64,000 nt of DNA, taken from contig CAVUGU010000014.1 in the NCBI GenBank assembly GCA_963741055.1, forward strand, positions 1 to 64,000, written 5' to 3'. This document shows, piece after piece, positions 37,053 to 45,568 of this stretch. Source of the DNA: Bog-756 sp963741055. GTDB taxonomy: Bacteria > Actinomycetota > Acidimicrobiia > Acidimicrobiales > RAAP-2. Numbering within the stretch: position 1 is the stretch's first letter; every line of letters begins with the position of its first letter. The notes under the pieces are model-generated. The model searched no databases. It was not told where the DNA came from and saw only the letters and a list, made by a program, of their open reading frames with translations. A program made the position numbers and the translations under genes.

Positions 37053-38198
37053 TCAGATACGCAGCGCGCGGAGCGCCTCGACGACCGGCGGGAAGGCTGC
37101 GGCGAACGCTGCGACGTCGTCGTCGGTGGTCGACCACCCGACCGAGAGCCGGAGTGATCGCTCGGCGTCCGCACCCATCGCCTCGAGAACCGGCGAGGGC
37201 TCGAGCGATTCCGACGAGCACGACGAGCCCGAGTGGACCGCGATCCCCGCCTGGTCGAGGCCGAGGAGAACCGGCTCCGCCTCGACCCCCTCGACTCCGA
37301 GGCAGACGATGTGGGGAAGGCGCTCGGCCGGATCCCCGAACTGGGTGACTCCGGACACCGAGAGGGCCTCTCGGGTCAGACGGTCGGTTTGGTCACGGGC
37401 GATCGACTCCTCGGCCGCGAGCACCTCCTCGGCGAGGAGCGCAGCCGCCGCCGCGCCGAACCCGATGATCGCGGGGACGTTCTCCATCCCCGCCCGCCGA
37501 GCCCGCTCCTGGTCGCCGCCCACGATGAGGGGCTCGAGACGCAGGCCGCGACGCACGAGGAGCGCCCCGATCCCCGGCGGGCCGCCGAGCTTGTGCGAGG
37601 AGATCGAGACGAGGTCGGCGCCGAGCTCGTCGAGGTCGATCGGGAGATGGCCGACTGCGGCCACCGCGTCGACGTGGCTGACGATCCGCTCGGAGCGACA
37701 TCGTGCGGCGATCTCGTACACCGGCTGGAGCGTGCCGACCTCGTGGTTCCCGAACTGGCAGTGGACGAGCGAAGGGGGTCGCCCGAAGTCGTCGTTGCAC
37801 TCCTTCAGCGCGGCTTCGAACCGGTCGAGATCGATCCGACCGAGGTGGTCGACTCCGAGCTCCACGACCGGCGCGGACCGCGTCGTCGCGTCTCGGACCG
37901 CCGAGTGCTCGACCCGTGAGCAGAGCACCGGCCCCGGGTCGGCGCGGGTGACGCCCCAAGCCGCCGCGTTGATCGCCTCGGTGCCGCCCGAGGTGAAGAC
38001 CACCTGGCGCGGACGGATCCCCGCCAACTCGGCAACCTGCTCTCGTGCCGTCTCGACCGCGGCACGCACCAGGCGTCCCTCGGTATGGACCCTGCCTGGA
38101 TCGGCCGTGACCCCGGTCGCCTCCCACTGTGCGATCGCCTCGCGCGCCTCGGGGCGGATGGGGGTGGTGGACGCGTGGTCGAGGTAGTGACGCGCCAC
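37053..38198 (-). CDS. Cysteine desulfurase (NifS/IscS-like)
   Basis: PLP enzyme of 381 residues that takes sulfur from cysteine for Fe-S clusters or other thio-cofactors. Blocks are YLDHASTTPIRPEA at the start, FTSGGTEAINAA, the PLP lysine in ISSHKLGGPPG (about residue 200), and the sulfur-accepting cysteine in SGSSCSSES (about residue 325). The short loop around that Cys fits the NifS/IscS class rather than SufS. It lies 14 nt downstream of the SufR-like sensor and opposite mrp, which points to Fe-S assembly; a tRNA-thiolation role (a MnmA partner) is the main alternative. Confidence 0.9.
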   Translation of the reverse strand: MARHYLDHASTTPIRPEAREAIAQWEATGVTADPGRVHTEGRLVRAAVETAREQVAELAGIRPRQVVFTSGGTEAINAAAWGVTRADPGPVLCSRVEHSAVRDATTRSAPVVELGVDHLGRIDLDRFEAALKECNDDFGRPPSLVHCQFGNHEVGTLQPVYEIAARCRSERIVSHVDAVAAVGHLPIDLDELGADLVSISSHKLGGPPGIGALLVRRGLRLEPLIVGGDQERARRAGMENVPAIIGFGAAAAALLAEEVLAAEESIARDQTDRLTREALSVSGVTQFGDPAERLPHIVCLGVEGVEAEPVLLGLDQAGIAVHSGSSCSSESLEPSPVLEAMGADAERSLRLSVGWSTTDDDVAAFAAAFPPVVEALRALRI

Positions 38199-38212
38199 GG
38201 CCGACCCGAGGG

Positions 38213-39019
38213 TCAGACCACGGCGGCGCAGGCGTCGTCGCCACGTGCGCGCGAGGACGACAGCACGACCGGCACACCGCCGGCGTCACCGCAAAGGCCG
38301 GCCAGCAAGCCTTTGATCATGCCCCGGTCGACCGCACAGAGGACCGGGTGCTGGCTGGCCGCGTCGCCGAAGGGGCAATTGTCCGCGACGACCGCGGTGG
38401 TCGCTCCCTGGTCTTCCGCGTGGGCGGCGAAGCCGTGCGCGGTAAGGGTGTCGGCGATGGCGTGCATGGCGTTGCGCAGCGTCCGCTGCGAGTCGCCGGG
38501 CGACATCTGACCAGCGAGGGTCCGTCCGTACTCCTCGCCGACCCGTTCGGCCATGGTCTCGGCAGCCTCCGGGCCGAGCAGCTGCATCGCCTCTTGCAGC
38601 AGCAACACCAACAGATCGTCGCGACGGGTCAGCAGGTCGAGCGTCGGGTCGTCGCCGATCGCCCGGAAGCGCTTCGAGGGCCGCCCGGCACCGTGACCGG
38701 TGGGGCGCTCCATGGTGACCTCGACGTAGCCGCCCGAGACCAGTCGCTCGAGGTGGTGGCGGGCGACGTTCGGGTGGAGCGAGAAGCGGGCGGCCACCTC
38801 CGACGCGGTGGCGCCGGGGTTCGCTCGCACGAAGAGGTAGATCTCGCGTCTGGTGGGATCCCCGAACGCAGAGGTGACCGCGGTGACCGCCGCGGCGAAG
38901 CCCCGGTCCGAGTCGGTACCCGCCTCGGTGTCGCGCGGCGCGGTCCGCACCGTTCCGCCGTCGGTGTGGTCGGTACCGTCAGGAGCTGGGCCGTCGGGGC
39001 CGTCCAGGTCGCGTCCCAC
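38213..39019 (-). CDS. SufR-like iron-sulfur-sensing transcriptional regulator
   Basis: A 268-residue protein. After an acidic, probably disordered N-terminus of about 40 residues comes a winged HTH (TRREIYLFVRANPGATASEVAARF, then HPNVARHHLERLV and a wing). The C-terminal part carries cysteines in NCPFGDAASQHPVLCAVDRG, then a later Cys in AGLCG and one in DDACAAV, as in SufR-type [4Fe-4S] repressors. It heads an operon with the cysteine desulfurase gene and is divergent from mrp, so feedback control of Fe-S assembly is likely. GTG 39019 lies 7 nt after minus-strand TAGACT (39032-39027), a leaderless arrangement. Confidence 0.82.
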   Translation of the reverse strand: MGRDLDGPDGPAPDGTDHTDGGTVRTAPRDTEAGTDSDRGFAAAVTAVTSAFGDPTRREIYLFVRANPGATASEVAARFSLHPNVARHHLERLVSGGYVEVTMERPTGHGAGRPSKRFRAIGDDPTLDLLTRRDDLLVLLLQEAMQLLGPEAAETMAERVGEEYGRTLAGQMSPGDSQRTLRNAMHAIADTLTAHGFAAHAEDQGATTAVVADNCPFGDAASQHPVLCAVDRGMIKGLLAGLCGDAGGVPVVLSSSRARGDDACAAVV

Positions 39020-39026
39020 CTCCCAT

Positions 39027-39032
39027 AGTCTA
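39027..39032 (-). promoter_or_regulatory. -10 element of a leaderless promoter (SufR-like gene)
   Basis: TAGACT on the minus strand, 7 nt before GTG 39019. The whole divergent gap to mrp is only 47 bp, so a regulator bound here would affect both directions. Confidence 0.5.
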
Positions 39033-39066
39033 CCGGGGAGGGCCGAATCTCCAGAGGAGAACGCAG

Positions 39067-40224
39067 GTGGCGATCGACGAAACCCAGGTCAGAGCCGCCC
39101 TCGACGGCGTGGTCGATCCGGTGCTGGTGCGACCCCTCGGCGAGCTCCGGATGGTGGGCCGGCTCCAGGTCAAGCGACACCGCGTCGGCGTGGAGCTCAC
39201 CCTGCCGATCGCGGAGTACCCCCAGGCAGAGGAGCTGACCCGCAGGGTGCAGCGCGCGGTCGGGCCCTTGCCGGGGGTCGACGAGGTCACCGTCGACCGA
39301 TCGGTCATGGACGAGGAACGCCGCGCTCATCTCCGGACCTTGCTGCGCGGCGAACCGGTGAGCGGCGCGGACCACGGGCACAGCCACGGCGAAGGCGACA
39401 CGCTCGGTCACGAGGAGGGGCGGCCCAACCGGTTCATGCTGCCGCGATCGAAGACCCGGATCCTCGGGATCTCCTCCGGCAAAGGCGGCGTCGGCAAGTC
39501 GTCGGTGACGGTCAACCTGGCCGTGGCACTCGCTCGCACCGGACACGACGTCGGCATCCTCGACGCCGACGTCTACGGGTTCTCCGTTCCGAAGATGCTC
39601 GGGGTGGAGGGCGATCCCCTGATCATCGGCGATCTGCTCATCCCCCCGATCGTGCACGGGGTGCGCAGCCTCTCCATGGGGTTCTTCGTCGACGACGACA
39701 CCCCGGTCATCTGGCGAGGGCCGATGCTCCACAAGGCACTCGAGCAGTTCCTCGTCGACACCTACTGGGGCGAGCCCGACTTCCTGCTCATCGACATGCC
39801 GCCCGGTACCGGCGACGTCACCCTGTCGCTCGGGCAGTACCTGCAGAAGACCGAGGTCGTGGTCGTCACCACCCCGCAACCCGCTGCACAGCGAGTCGCC
39901 CAGCGATCGGCGCACGCCGCGAAGAAGCTCGGGCTGTCGGTGCGCGGGGTGATCGAGAACATGAGCTGGTTCACCGGCGACGACGGCAAACGTTACGAAC
40001 TGTTCGGCGCGGGTGGGGGCGCCCACCTCGCGGAGGGGATCGGGGTGCCGCTGCTCGCGCAGATCCCGCTCGTGCCTTCACTGCGCGAGGGCGGGGACGA
40101 GGGTGTGCCGGTGGTGGTGGGCGATCCGGACGGCGAGGCGGCCGCCGCGTTCGAACGGCTGGCCACTTCGATCGCCGAGCTCGGGCCCGCCCGCGTCTAC
40201 CGGAGAGAGCTCACCGTCCGCTGA
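39067..40224 (+). CDS. mrp: Mrp/NBP35-family iron-sulfur carrier ATPase
   Basis: A 385-residue protein: an N-terminal MIP18/DUF59 domain (about 1-90), a His-rich linker (DHGHSHGEGDTLGH) and a deviant Walker A P-loop ATPase starting SSGKGGVGKSSVTVNLA. DMPPGTGDVTLSLGQ is the family switch region. The C-terminal CxxC pair that bridges a [4Fe-4S] cluster in many Mrp proteins is missing: the segment reads NMSWFTGDDGKRYELFG. GTG 39067 follows AGAGGAGAA. It is divergent from the SufR/desulfurase operon and convergent with the CFA-type gene. The role is probably Fe-S cluster delivery. Confidence 0.88.
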   Translation: MAIDETQVRAALDGVVDPVLVRPLGELRMVGRLQVKRHRVGVELTLPIAEYPQAEELTRRVQRAVGPLPGVDEVTVDRSVMDEERRAHLRTLLRGEPVSGADHGHSHGEGDTLGHEEGRPNRFMLPRSKTRILGISSGKGGVGKSSVTVNLAVALARTGHDVGILDADVYGFSVPKMLGVEGDPLIIGDLLIPPIVHGVRSLSMGFFVDDDTPVIWRGPMLHKALEQFLVDTYWGEPDFLLIDMPPGTGDVTLSLGQYLQKTEVVVVTTPQPAAQRVAQRSAHAAKKLGLSVRGVIENMSWFTGDDGKRYELFGAGGGAHLAEGIGVPLLAQIPLVPSLREGGDEGVPVVVGDPDGEAAAAFERLATSIAELGPARVYRRELTVR

Positions 40225-40243
40225 GCAGACCGGTCCGGTCGGG

Positions 40244-41635
40244 TCATCCCCATCCCGCGCGGGTCGGCGGCATGCCGCTCCCGCCTCTGGCATCGGGAAC
40301 GACGCCGAGCACCTGGTGCACCGCGATGCCGCCGTCGTCGAACCCGTTGGCCGACGCCGCCATGTAGAGGCGCCAGATGTTGGCCCGAGGCGTGCCGACC
40401 AGTGCGACCGCCTCGTCCCAGCCCGCCTCGAGGTTGGCCACCCAGCGGTGGAGGGTCCGCGAGTAGTGCTCGCGGAGCGATTCCACGTCGCGCACCTCGA
40501 AACCGTTGCGCTGCATCGCGCCGACCACCGCGGCGACGTCGAGGAGCTCCCCGTCCGGGAACACGTAGCTCCCGATGAAGGTGCGCCGTCCGAGAGTCGT
40601 GCCACCGGGCTTCGAGATGGCGTGGTTCGAGAGACGCCCCTCCGGACGCAGCAGACGCCGGAGGGTCTCGAAGTACTGCTGCATCCGGGACGTGCCGACG
40701 TGCTCGAACATCCCGATCGAGGAGATCGCGTCGAAGGGCTCGCCTCGGAGGTCGCGGTAGTCCTCGAGGCGGATCTCGACCCGATCTGCGAGGCCCGCCT
40801 CCTCGACCCGACGTCGGGCAAGATCGACCTGCTCGCGGCTGAGCGACACGCCGACCACCTCCGCCTGGTGGTGTCGTGCGGCGTGGATGGCCATCGATCC
40901 CCATCCGCAGCCGACGTCGAGAAGGCGTGCGCCGGGTCGTTCGTGGAGACCGAGTTTGCGGCAGACCAGCTCGTGCTTGGCGGCCTGGGCCTCTTCGAGG
41001 GTGCTCGAGGCGTCGACGAAGCGCGCGCAGGAGTAGGTCATGCTCTCGCCGAGCACCAGCCGGTAGAAGTCGTTCCCGACGTCGTAGTGGTGGCTGACCA
41101 CCACCGCGTCCCGCGACGGCGAGTGGAGCCTCCCGGGGGGTCGGCACTCCTCGGGCGGTGGCGGGAGCGGGCGACCGATCGCGCCCAGGTCCTTCGCGGC
41201 ACGCAGTGCGGCGGGGAGGAGTCGCAGACCGTTCTGTCGGAGATCGCGAGGCGCACCGTCGTGCAGCACGCGGAGCATCGCGAACAGGTCACCGTCGACC
41301 TCGAGATCCCCAGCTACGAATGCGCGGGCGAGTCCGAGCTCGCCCGGAGCCCAGAGGATCCGCCTCACCGCGTCGGCCGACCGCACCCGGAGCGTCCCGA
41401 GCACCTCCTCCGGGCCGAGGGAGCTGCCGTCCCAGAACTCGATCCGCACCGGAGCCCGGGTCTCGATCAGTGCGGCGAGAAGCGGTGCCGCGGTGGCGGC
41501 CACGCTGTCCGGCGCCGGCCTCGGCGGGGCGCTCGCCGTGCGTTCGTCCCGGGTTGGGGACGTCGGTGCCGGGTCGTGAGTGGGCCGATGTTGCCGGGTG
41601 CTTCGGTCCGACTGGTCGAGGGTCCGCGTCGCCAT
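40244..41635 (-). CDS. Cyclopropane-fatty-acyl-phospholipid synthase family methyltransferase
   Basis: SAM-dependent enzyme of 463 residues acting on acyl chains of membrane phospholipids. The N-terminal lipid-side domain (about 50-190) precedes HHYDVGNDFYRLVLGESMTYS, the family block, and the SAM site LLDVGCGWGSMAIHAA (about residue 245). SIGMFEHVG carries the conserved Glu-His. ATG 41635 is preceded by GGAGGT at good spacing, so the longer open frame from 41671 is not needed. Products could be cyclopropane or methyl-branched acyl chains. A Pro/Arg-rich N-terminal tail of about 50 residues is unusual. Confidence 0.87.
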   Translation of the reverse strand: MATRTLDQSDRSTRQHRPTHDPAPTSPTRDERTASAPPRPAPDSVAATAAPLLAALIETRAPVRIEFWDGSSLGPEEVLGTLRVRSADAVRRILWAPGELGLARAFVAGDLEVDGDLFAMLRVLHDGAPRDLRQNGLRLLPAALRAAKDLGAIGRPLPPPPEECRPPGRLHSPSRDAVVVSHHYDVGNDFYRLVLGESMTYSCARFVDASSTLEEAQAAKHELVCRKLGLHERPGARLLDVGCGWGSMAIHAARHHQAEVVGVSLSREQVDLARRRVEEAGLADRVEIRLEDYRDLRGEPFDAISSIGMFEHVGTSRMQQYFETLRRLLRPEGRLSNHAISKPGGTTLGRRTFIGSYVFPDGELLDVAAVVGAMQRNGFEVRDVESLREHYSRTLHRWVANLEAGWDEAVALVGTPRANIWRLYMAASANGFDDGGIAVHQVLGVVPDARGGSGMPPTRAGWG

Positions 41636-41766
41636 GTTCGACCTCCAGTTCCGCGTCGCAGGAGTGCGCACCGGGCGGCGAACCGACGGGTCGCCGGCGG
41701 TGTGGACGATCCTACGGCGGGTCGCTCAGCGACGCCTCGCCCAGGTCGTCGGCAGATCGGCTCGAC

Positions 41767-42874
41767 TCAACGTCGCCGTGCGAAGTCCACGCCGGCGGGG
41801 AGCTTGTCGGGATCCCAGCCGAGCTGTGCGATCGCCTGGGAGAAGGCGAAACGGTCGGTCATTCCGGCGACGTAGGCCACCGCCGCTCGGGCCGCGGCCG
41901 GCTCGCCGCCGCCCGTTCCGGTCGCCTCGGTGCCGCCCTCGGGGATCAGGTGTGGGCGGTCGCTGTAGTGCTCGACGAGGGCCTGCAGCACCGCCACCAC
42001 CGAGTGGCCCTGGGCGACCGAGCTCGGCCGGAGGTAGACCCGCTCGTAGTTGCTCGCCGCGGAATGCGGCCAGAGCCTCGGCGAAGGGAGTGGACATGCC
42101 GATCCGCCCGGTCTCGAGGATGGTCGTCGCCAGCGCGTCGATGAAGGTGCCGAGCTGCTGGCTCCGCCGGTCACCGCACCGCTCGCGGACGACCGCCGGA
42201 AGGGCGTCGGCGGTGACGATGCCGCTGCGCACCGCGTCCTCGAAGTCGTGGCAGACGTAGGCGATGCGGTCGGCCCAGCTGACCACCTCTCCCTCCGGTG
42301 TGGCGGGAGCAGGACGCGACCACGAGTGGTTCCGGATTCCGTCGAGGGTCTCGGCGCACAGGTTCAGGGAGGCCAGCGAGACGTCGGCACCCCAGGGCGC
42401 GTGGTCAAAGCCGCCGTCGAGGTACGGGGAGAGCGCATCCTCGCTCGCATGGCCACCCGGGCCGTGGCCGCAGTCGTGCCCGAGCGCGATCGCCTCGGTC
42501 AGAGCCACGTTGAGCGAGCAGACCCTCGCGACGCTGGTCGCGACCTGGGCGACCTCGAGGGCGTGGGTCAAGCGGGTGCGCTGATGGTCGTCGGGGAAGA
42601 CGAAGACCTGCGTCTTGCCGGCGAGGCGCCGGAAGGCACTCGCGTGGAGGATCCGGTCGCGGTCGCGTTCGAAACAGGTCCGCCAGCGGTCGGGCTCTTC
42701 CGGCACCCGTCGGGAGCCGGCACCGTGTCCGCGGGTGGCCCCCGGTGCGAGATGGCCGTCTTCCTGCTCCTCGCGTCGGTCGCGATCGAACCCGGCGCCC
42801 CCGGGTGCGGCGCCGGTGCCGGTGTGGCTGTCGCGGTGGGCGAGAGTGATGCCGTCGATGCGACGCCCCTCCAT
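41767..42874 (-). CDS. Deoxyguanosinetriphosphate triphosphohydrolase-like HD protein (one frameshift)
   Basis: HD-domain dNTPase that would hydrolyse dNTPs to nucleoside plus triphosphate. Visible blocks are RILHASAFRRLAGKTQVF, RTRLTHALEVAQVA (the first metal His), ALGHDCGHGPGGH (the HD pair) and EVVSWADRIAYVCHD (the last Asp). One extra base near 42059 breaks the frame: removing it joins EALAAFR to ASNYERVYLRPSSVAQ and extends the protein to the stop at 41767. Restored length from ATG 42874 is 368 residues; GTG 42931 is an alternative start. The gene is divergent from the DUF3107 gene. Confidence 0.83.
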
Positions 42875-42961
42875 GGTCGAAGCCCAGCGACGGTTGCGCT
42901 CGCTCTCTCGTTCCACCTCATCAGTGTGCACTACGGCTGTGACCTCGGTTGTCGGAGCTTG

Positions 42962-42967
42962 TATGGT
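42962..42967 (+). promoter_or_regulatory. Possible -10 element for the DUF3107 gene
   Basis: TATGGT lies 68 nt before the GTG start. No convincing -35 hexamer is present. The assignment rests on the hexamer and location. Confidence 0.3.
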
Positions 42968-43034
42968 CGGGGCTACCCGCAGGCGCCGACGGCGCGGGTC
43001 GGGCACCGTCGGCAGCGTGGAAGGAGCCAACCAG

Positions 43035-43265
43035 GTGGACGTGAGGATCGGGATCGTCCAGTCGATGAAGGAGCTCGACATCGAGCTGCCCGAGGACGCA
43101 CAACGCGACAAGGTCCTTGCGGACATCGAAGCGGCACTGACGTCGGACGGGACCATCCTCTGGTTGACCGACCGGAAGGGCCGCCAGGTCGGGGTGCCGG
43201 TCAGCAAGGTCGCCTACGTGGAGGTCGACCCGCCCTCGGACCGGCGGGTCGGCTTCAGCTCCTGA
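43035..43265 (+). CDS. DUF3107 family protein
   Basis: A 76-residue protein, DVRIGIVQSMKELDIELPED onward, ending in KVAYVEVDP. It is a small actinobacterial family, predicted as an alpha/beta domain with a central acidic helix; function unknown. GTG 43035 follows AAGGAG (43021-43026) by 8 nt. The gene comes before the two ArsA-like ATPase genes in the same direction. The mycobacterial equivalent is likewise a small conserved actinobacterial protein. Confidence 0.82.
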   Translation: MDVRIGIVQSMKELDIELPEDAQRDKVLADIEAALTSDGTILWLTDRKGRQVGVPVSKVAYVEVDPPSDRRVGFSS

Positions 43266-43317
43266 TCCGGGCGGGCGGGGCGGGCGGGCACCGGTCGGTG
43301 ACGCCGGGGACCGGCCC

Positions 43318-44265
43318 ATGACCCCTCTGCTCGACCTCCGGCTGGTCTTCGTCACCGGAAAGGGCGGCACCGGCAAGACGACCGTCGCCTCGGCCCTCGC
43401 TCTGCTCGCGTCACTGCGCGGCAAGCGCGTCCTGATCTGCGAGGTCGACGCGAAGGGCGACGTCGCCGGGTACTACGAGGCCCCGGCCATCGGGTTCCAG
43501 GAGCGTGAGGTCCTGCCGGGCCTCTTCGCCATGACCATGGACACCGAGGCGTCGCTCCGCGAGTACCTGAAGCTCCAACTGCGGATCCCGGTGGTCGGGC
43601 GGATCGGGCCGCTCGCAAAAGCGTTCGACTTCGTGGCCACCGCCGCACCAGGTGTGCGCGAGATCCTCACCGTCGGCAAGTTCTGCTACGAGGTGCGTGA
43701 GCGCAACTACGACCTGGTGGTCGTCGACGCGCCTGCGTCCGGACACATCATCGGACTGCTGACGGCGCCGCAGTCGATCAACGATCTGGTCAAGGTCGGG
43801 CTCATCCGCACCCAGACCGACTGGATGCTCGACATCCTCTCGGACCCGGTGGTCACCGGCCTCGTCGCGGTCAGCACTCCCGAGGAGATGCCGGTGAGCG
43901 AGACCATCGAGCTCGCCGACCGTGTCCGCGACGAGACCACCGTGCAGCTCTCCTCGGTCGTGGTCAACCGCGTGCTGCCGGAGCTGTTCGGTCGCCAGGA
44001 GGAGGCGGTCTTCGAGGGGCTCGCGTCGGCGCGCGAAGTGTCGCGGCTCGACGAACTGGTCGGGGGAGCGACCACACCGGTCCTCGAGGCGGCACGGCTC
44101 GCGGTCACCCTGCGCCGCACCCGGGCCACCCACCTCGACCGGCTCCGAGACGGCATCGATCCGTCGGTCCCGATGCTCTATCTCCCGTACCTGTTCAGCC
44201 GGTCGCACGGACTGCGAACCACCCGTCAGGTCGCAGCCTCCCTCGGCGAAGAGCTCGGTTACTGA
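43318..44265 (+). CDS. ArsA/Get3-like ATPase, first of a pair
   Basis: A 315-residue P-loop ATPase of the ArsA/Get3 (SIMIBI) class. It has the deviant Walker A GKGGTGKTTVASALA, the A'-type CEVDAKGDV segment, switch region VVVDAPASGH and a helical subdomain around residues 95-130 (LKLQLRIPVVGRIGP). Only one nucleotide-binding domain is present, so it probably works as a dimer with the next gene product; their genes overlap by 1 nt (TGATG). The pair resembles the mycobacterial Rv3679/Rv3680 ATPases. The metal-binding cysteines of arsenite pumps are not obvious, so arsenite transport is not supported. Confidence 0.83.
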   Translation: MTPLLDLRLVFVTGKGGTGKTTVASALALLASLRGKRVLICEVDAKGDVAGYYEAPAIGFQEREVLPGLFAMTMDTEASLREYLKLQLRIPVVGRIGPLAKAFDFVATAAPGVREILTVGKFCYEVRERNYDLVVVDAPASGHIIGLLTAPQSINDLVKVGLIRTQTDWMLDILSDPVVTGLVAVSTPEEMPVSETIELADRVRDETTVQLSSVVVNRVLPELFGRQEEAVFEGLASAREVSRLDELVGGATTPVLEAARLAVTLRRTRATHLDRLRDGIDPSVPMLYLPYLFSRSHGLRTTRQVAASLGEELGY

Positions 44266-45512
44266 TGCGGTTCGGCCGTCCGCGGGCCCAACCGGCGAGC
44301 GGCGAAGGCGAGGGCCGGCCTCTCGACCCGGTCCAGCTACCGCAAAAGAACGGCTCGATGGACGGTCTGCTCGCGACCAAGGAGATCGCCATCGCGTGCG
44401 GTCCCGGTGGGGTGGGGAAGACGACCACCGCTGCGGCCGCCGCGGTGATGGCCGCGGTCACCCAGGGCACCAAGGTGTTGGTGCTGACCGTCGACCCGGC
44501 AAAACGGTTGGCGGACGCGCTCGGTCTCGACGGCATCGGCAACGTCGAGCACCGCGTCCCCGACGAGGCCTTCCTTGCCGCGGGCCTTCGCCCGAGAGGC
44601 GAGCTGTGGGCGGCCATGCTCGACACCAAGGAGTCCTGGGACGCCCTCATCCGCCAACACGCACCCGACGCCAGGACGCGCGAGGAGATCCTCGCCAACC
44701 CGCTGTACCAGAACATCTCCGGTCGCTTCGTGCAGAGCCACGACTACATCGCCATGGAGCGCCTCTACGAGATCCACTCGCGCAGCGACTACGACCTGAT
44801 CGTCGTCGACACGCCGCCGACGCGGAACGCGCTCGACTTCCTCGATGCGCCGAAGCGGCTGGCCGACTTCTTCTCCTCGAGGCTCCTGCGGTGGCTGATC
44901 GTCCCGTACCGGTCGCGGGTGGTCAACGTCGCGACACGGCCCTTCTACCAGATCGCCGACCGGATCCTCGGAACCGAGTTCCTCGCCGACATCTCGGAGT
45001 TCTTCATCCTCTTCCAGTCGATGTACGACGGGTTCGTGGAGCGATCCGAGGCGGTCGGCCGCCTGTTGGCGGACCGGCGCACCACCTTCGTCGTCGTCTC
45101 CACCCTCGAGGCGGTCCCCCTGCGCGAGGCGGAGTTCTTCGCCCAGCAGCTGAGCGCGCGGCGACTCCACCTCGGCGCGATCGTGTTGAACAAGGTGCTA
45201 CCCGACTACCTGCGGGACCCGTCGGGCGCCGTGGTGGCGGAGACGTTGAGAGACCAGGCCGCCGATCTTGCCGCGAAGCTCTCTGCGCAGAGCGACGACT
45301 CGCCGGTGCTCGCCGACGCCGACCAGATCGCCCGGGTGCTCACCGAGGTGGCCGACAGCTACCTCAACTTCCAATTGGTGGCGCGGCGGGAGATGGAAGA
45401 GCGCGCCACCTTGGCGGTGATGCCCGACGTGCTCGCCACCGTGCCCTACTTCGAGACGGACATCTACGACCTGGCCGGGTTGGTTCGTCTCGGCGAGCAG
45501 ATCTGGGACTGA
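44265..45512 (+). CDS. ArsA/Get3-like ATPase, second of a pair
   Basis: A 415-residue ATPase with Walker A GPGGVGKTTTAAAAA, block LTVDPAKRLADALG, switch DTPPTRNALDFLD and a helical insertion near residues 120-160. A Pro/Gly-rich N-terminal tail (about 35 residues) precedes the fold; a start nearer MDGLLATKE is possible but lacks a better signal. LDAPKRLADFFSSRLLRWL forms a hydrophobic or amphipathic stretch that could face a membrane or client helix. Together with the upstream ATPase it probably forms a heteromeric complex; client or cargo is unknown. Confidence 0.83.
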   Translation: MRFGRPRAQPASGEGEGRPLDPVQLPQKNGSMDGLLATKEIAIACGPGGVGKTTTAAAAAVMAAVTQGTKVLVLTVDPAKRLADALGLDGIGNVEHRVPDEAFLAAGLRPRGELWAAMLDTKESWDALIRQHAPDARTREEILANPLYQNISGRFVQSHDYIAMERLYEIHSRSDYDLIVVDTPPTRNALDFLDAPKRLADFFSSRLLRWLIVPYRSRVVNVATRPFYQIADRILGTEFLADISEFFILFQSMYDGFVERSEAVGRLLADRRTTFVVVSTLEAVPLREAEFFAQQLSARRLHLGAIVLNKVLPDYLRDPSGAVVAETLRDQAADLAAKLSAQSDDSPVLADADQIARVLTEVADSYLNFQLVARREMEERATLAVMPDVLATVPYFETDIYDLAGLVRLGEQIWD

Positions 45513-45556
45513 CCACTCGACCGGCGCCACCGGCCTCCGATCCGGCGCCGCTGGCT

Positions 45557-45562
45557 TACGAT
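45557..45562 (+). promoter_or_regulatory. -10 element of a leaderless promoter (O-methyltransferase gene)
   Basis: TACGAT is followed by 6 nt and then ATG at 45569; no Shine-Dalgarno sequence. Confidence 0.45.
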
Positions 45563-45568
45563 GCACCC

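Noticed and set aside
43318..45512. Arsenite efflux ATPase (ars operon)
   Set aside because: The arsenite-binding cysteines are not evident and no arsB, arsR or arsD lies nearby; the phosphatase at 23 kb is unlinked.
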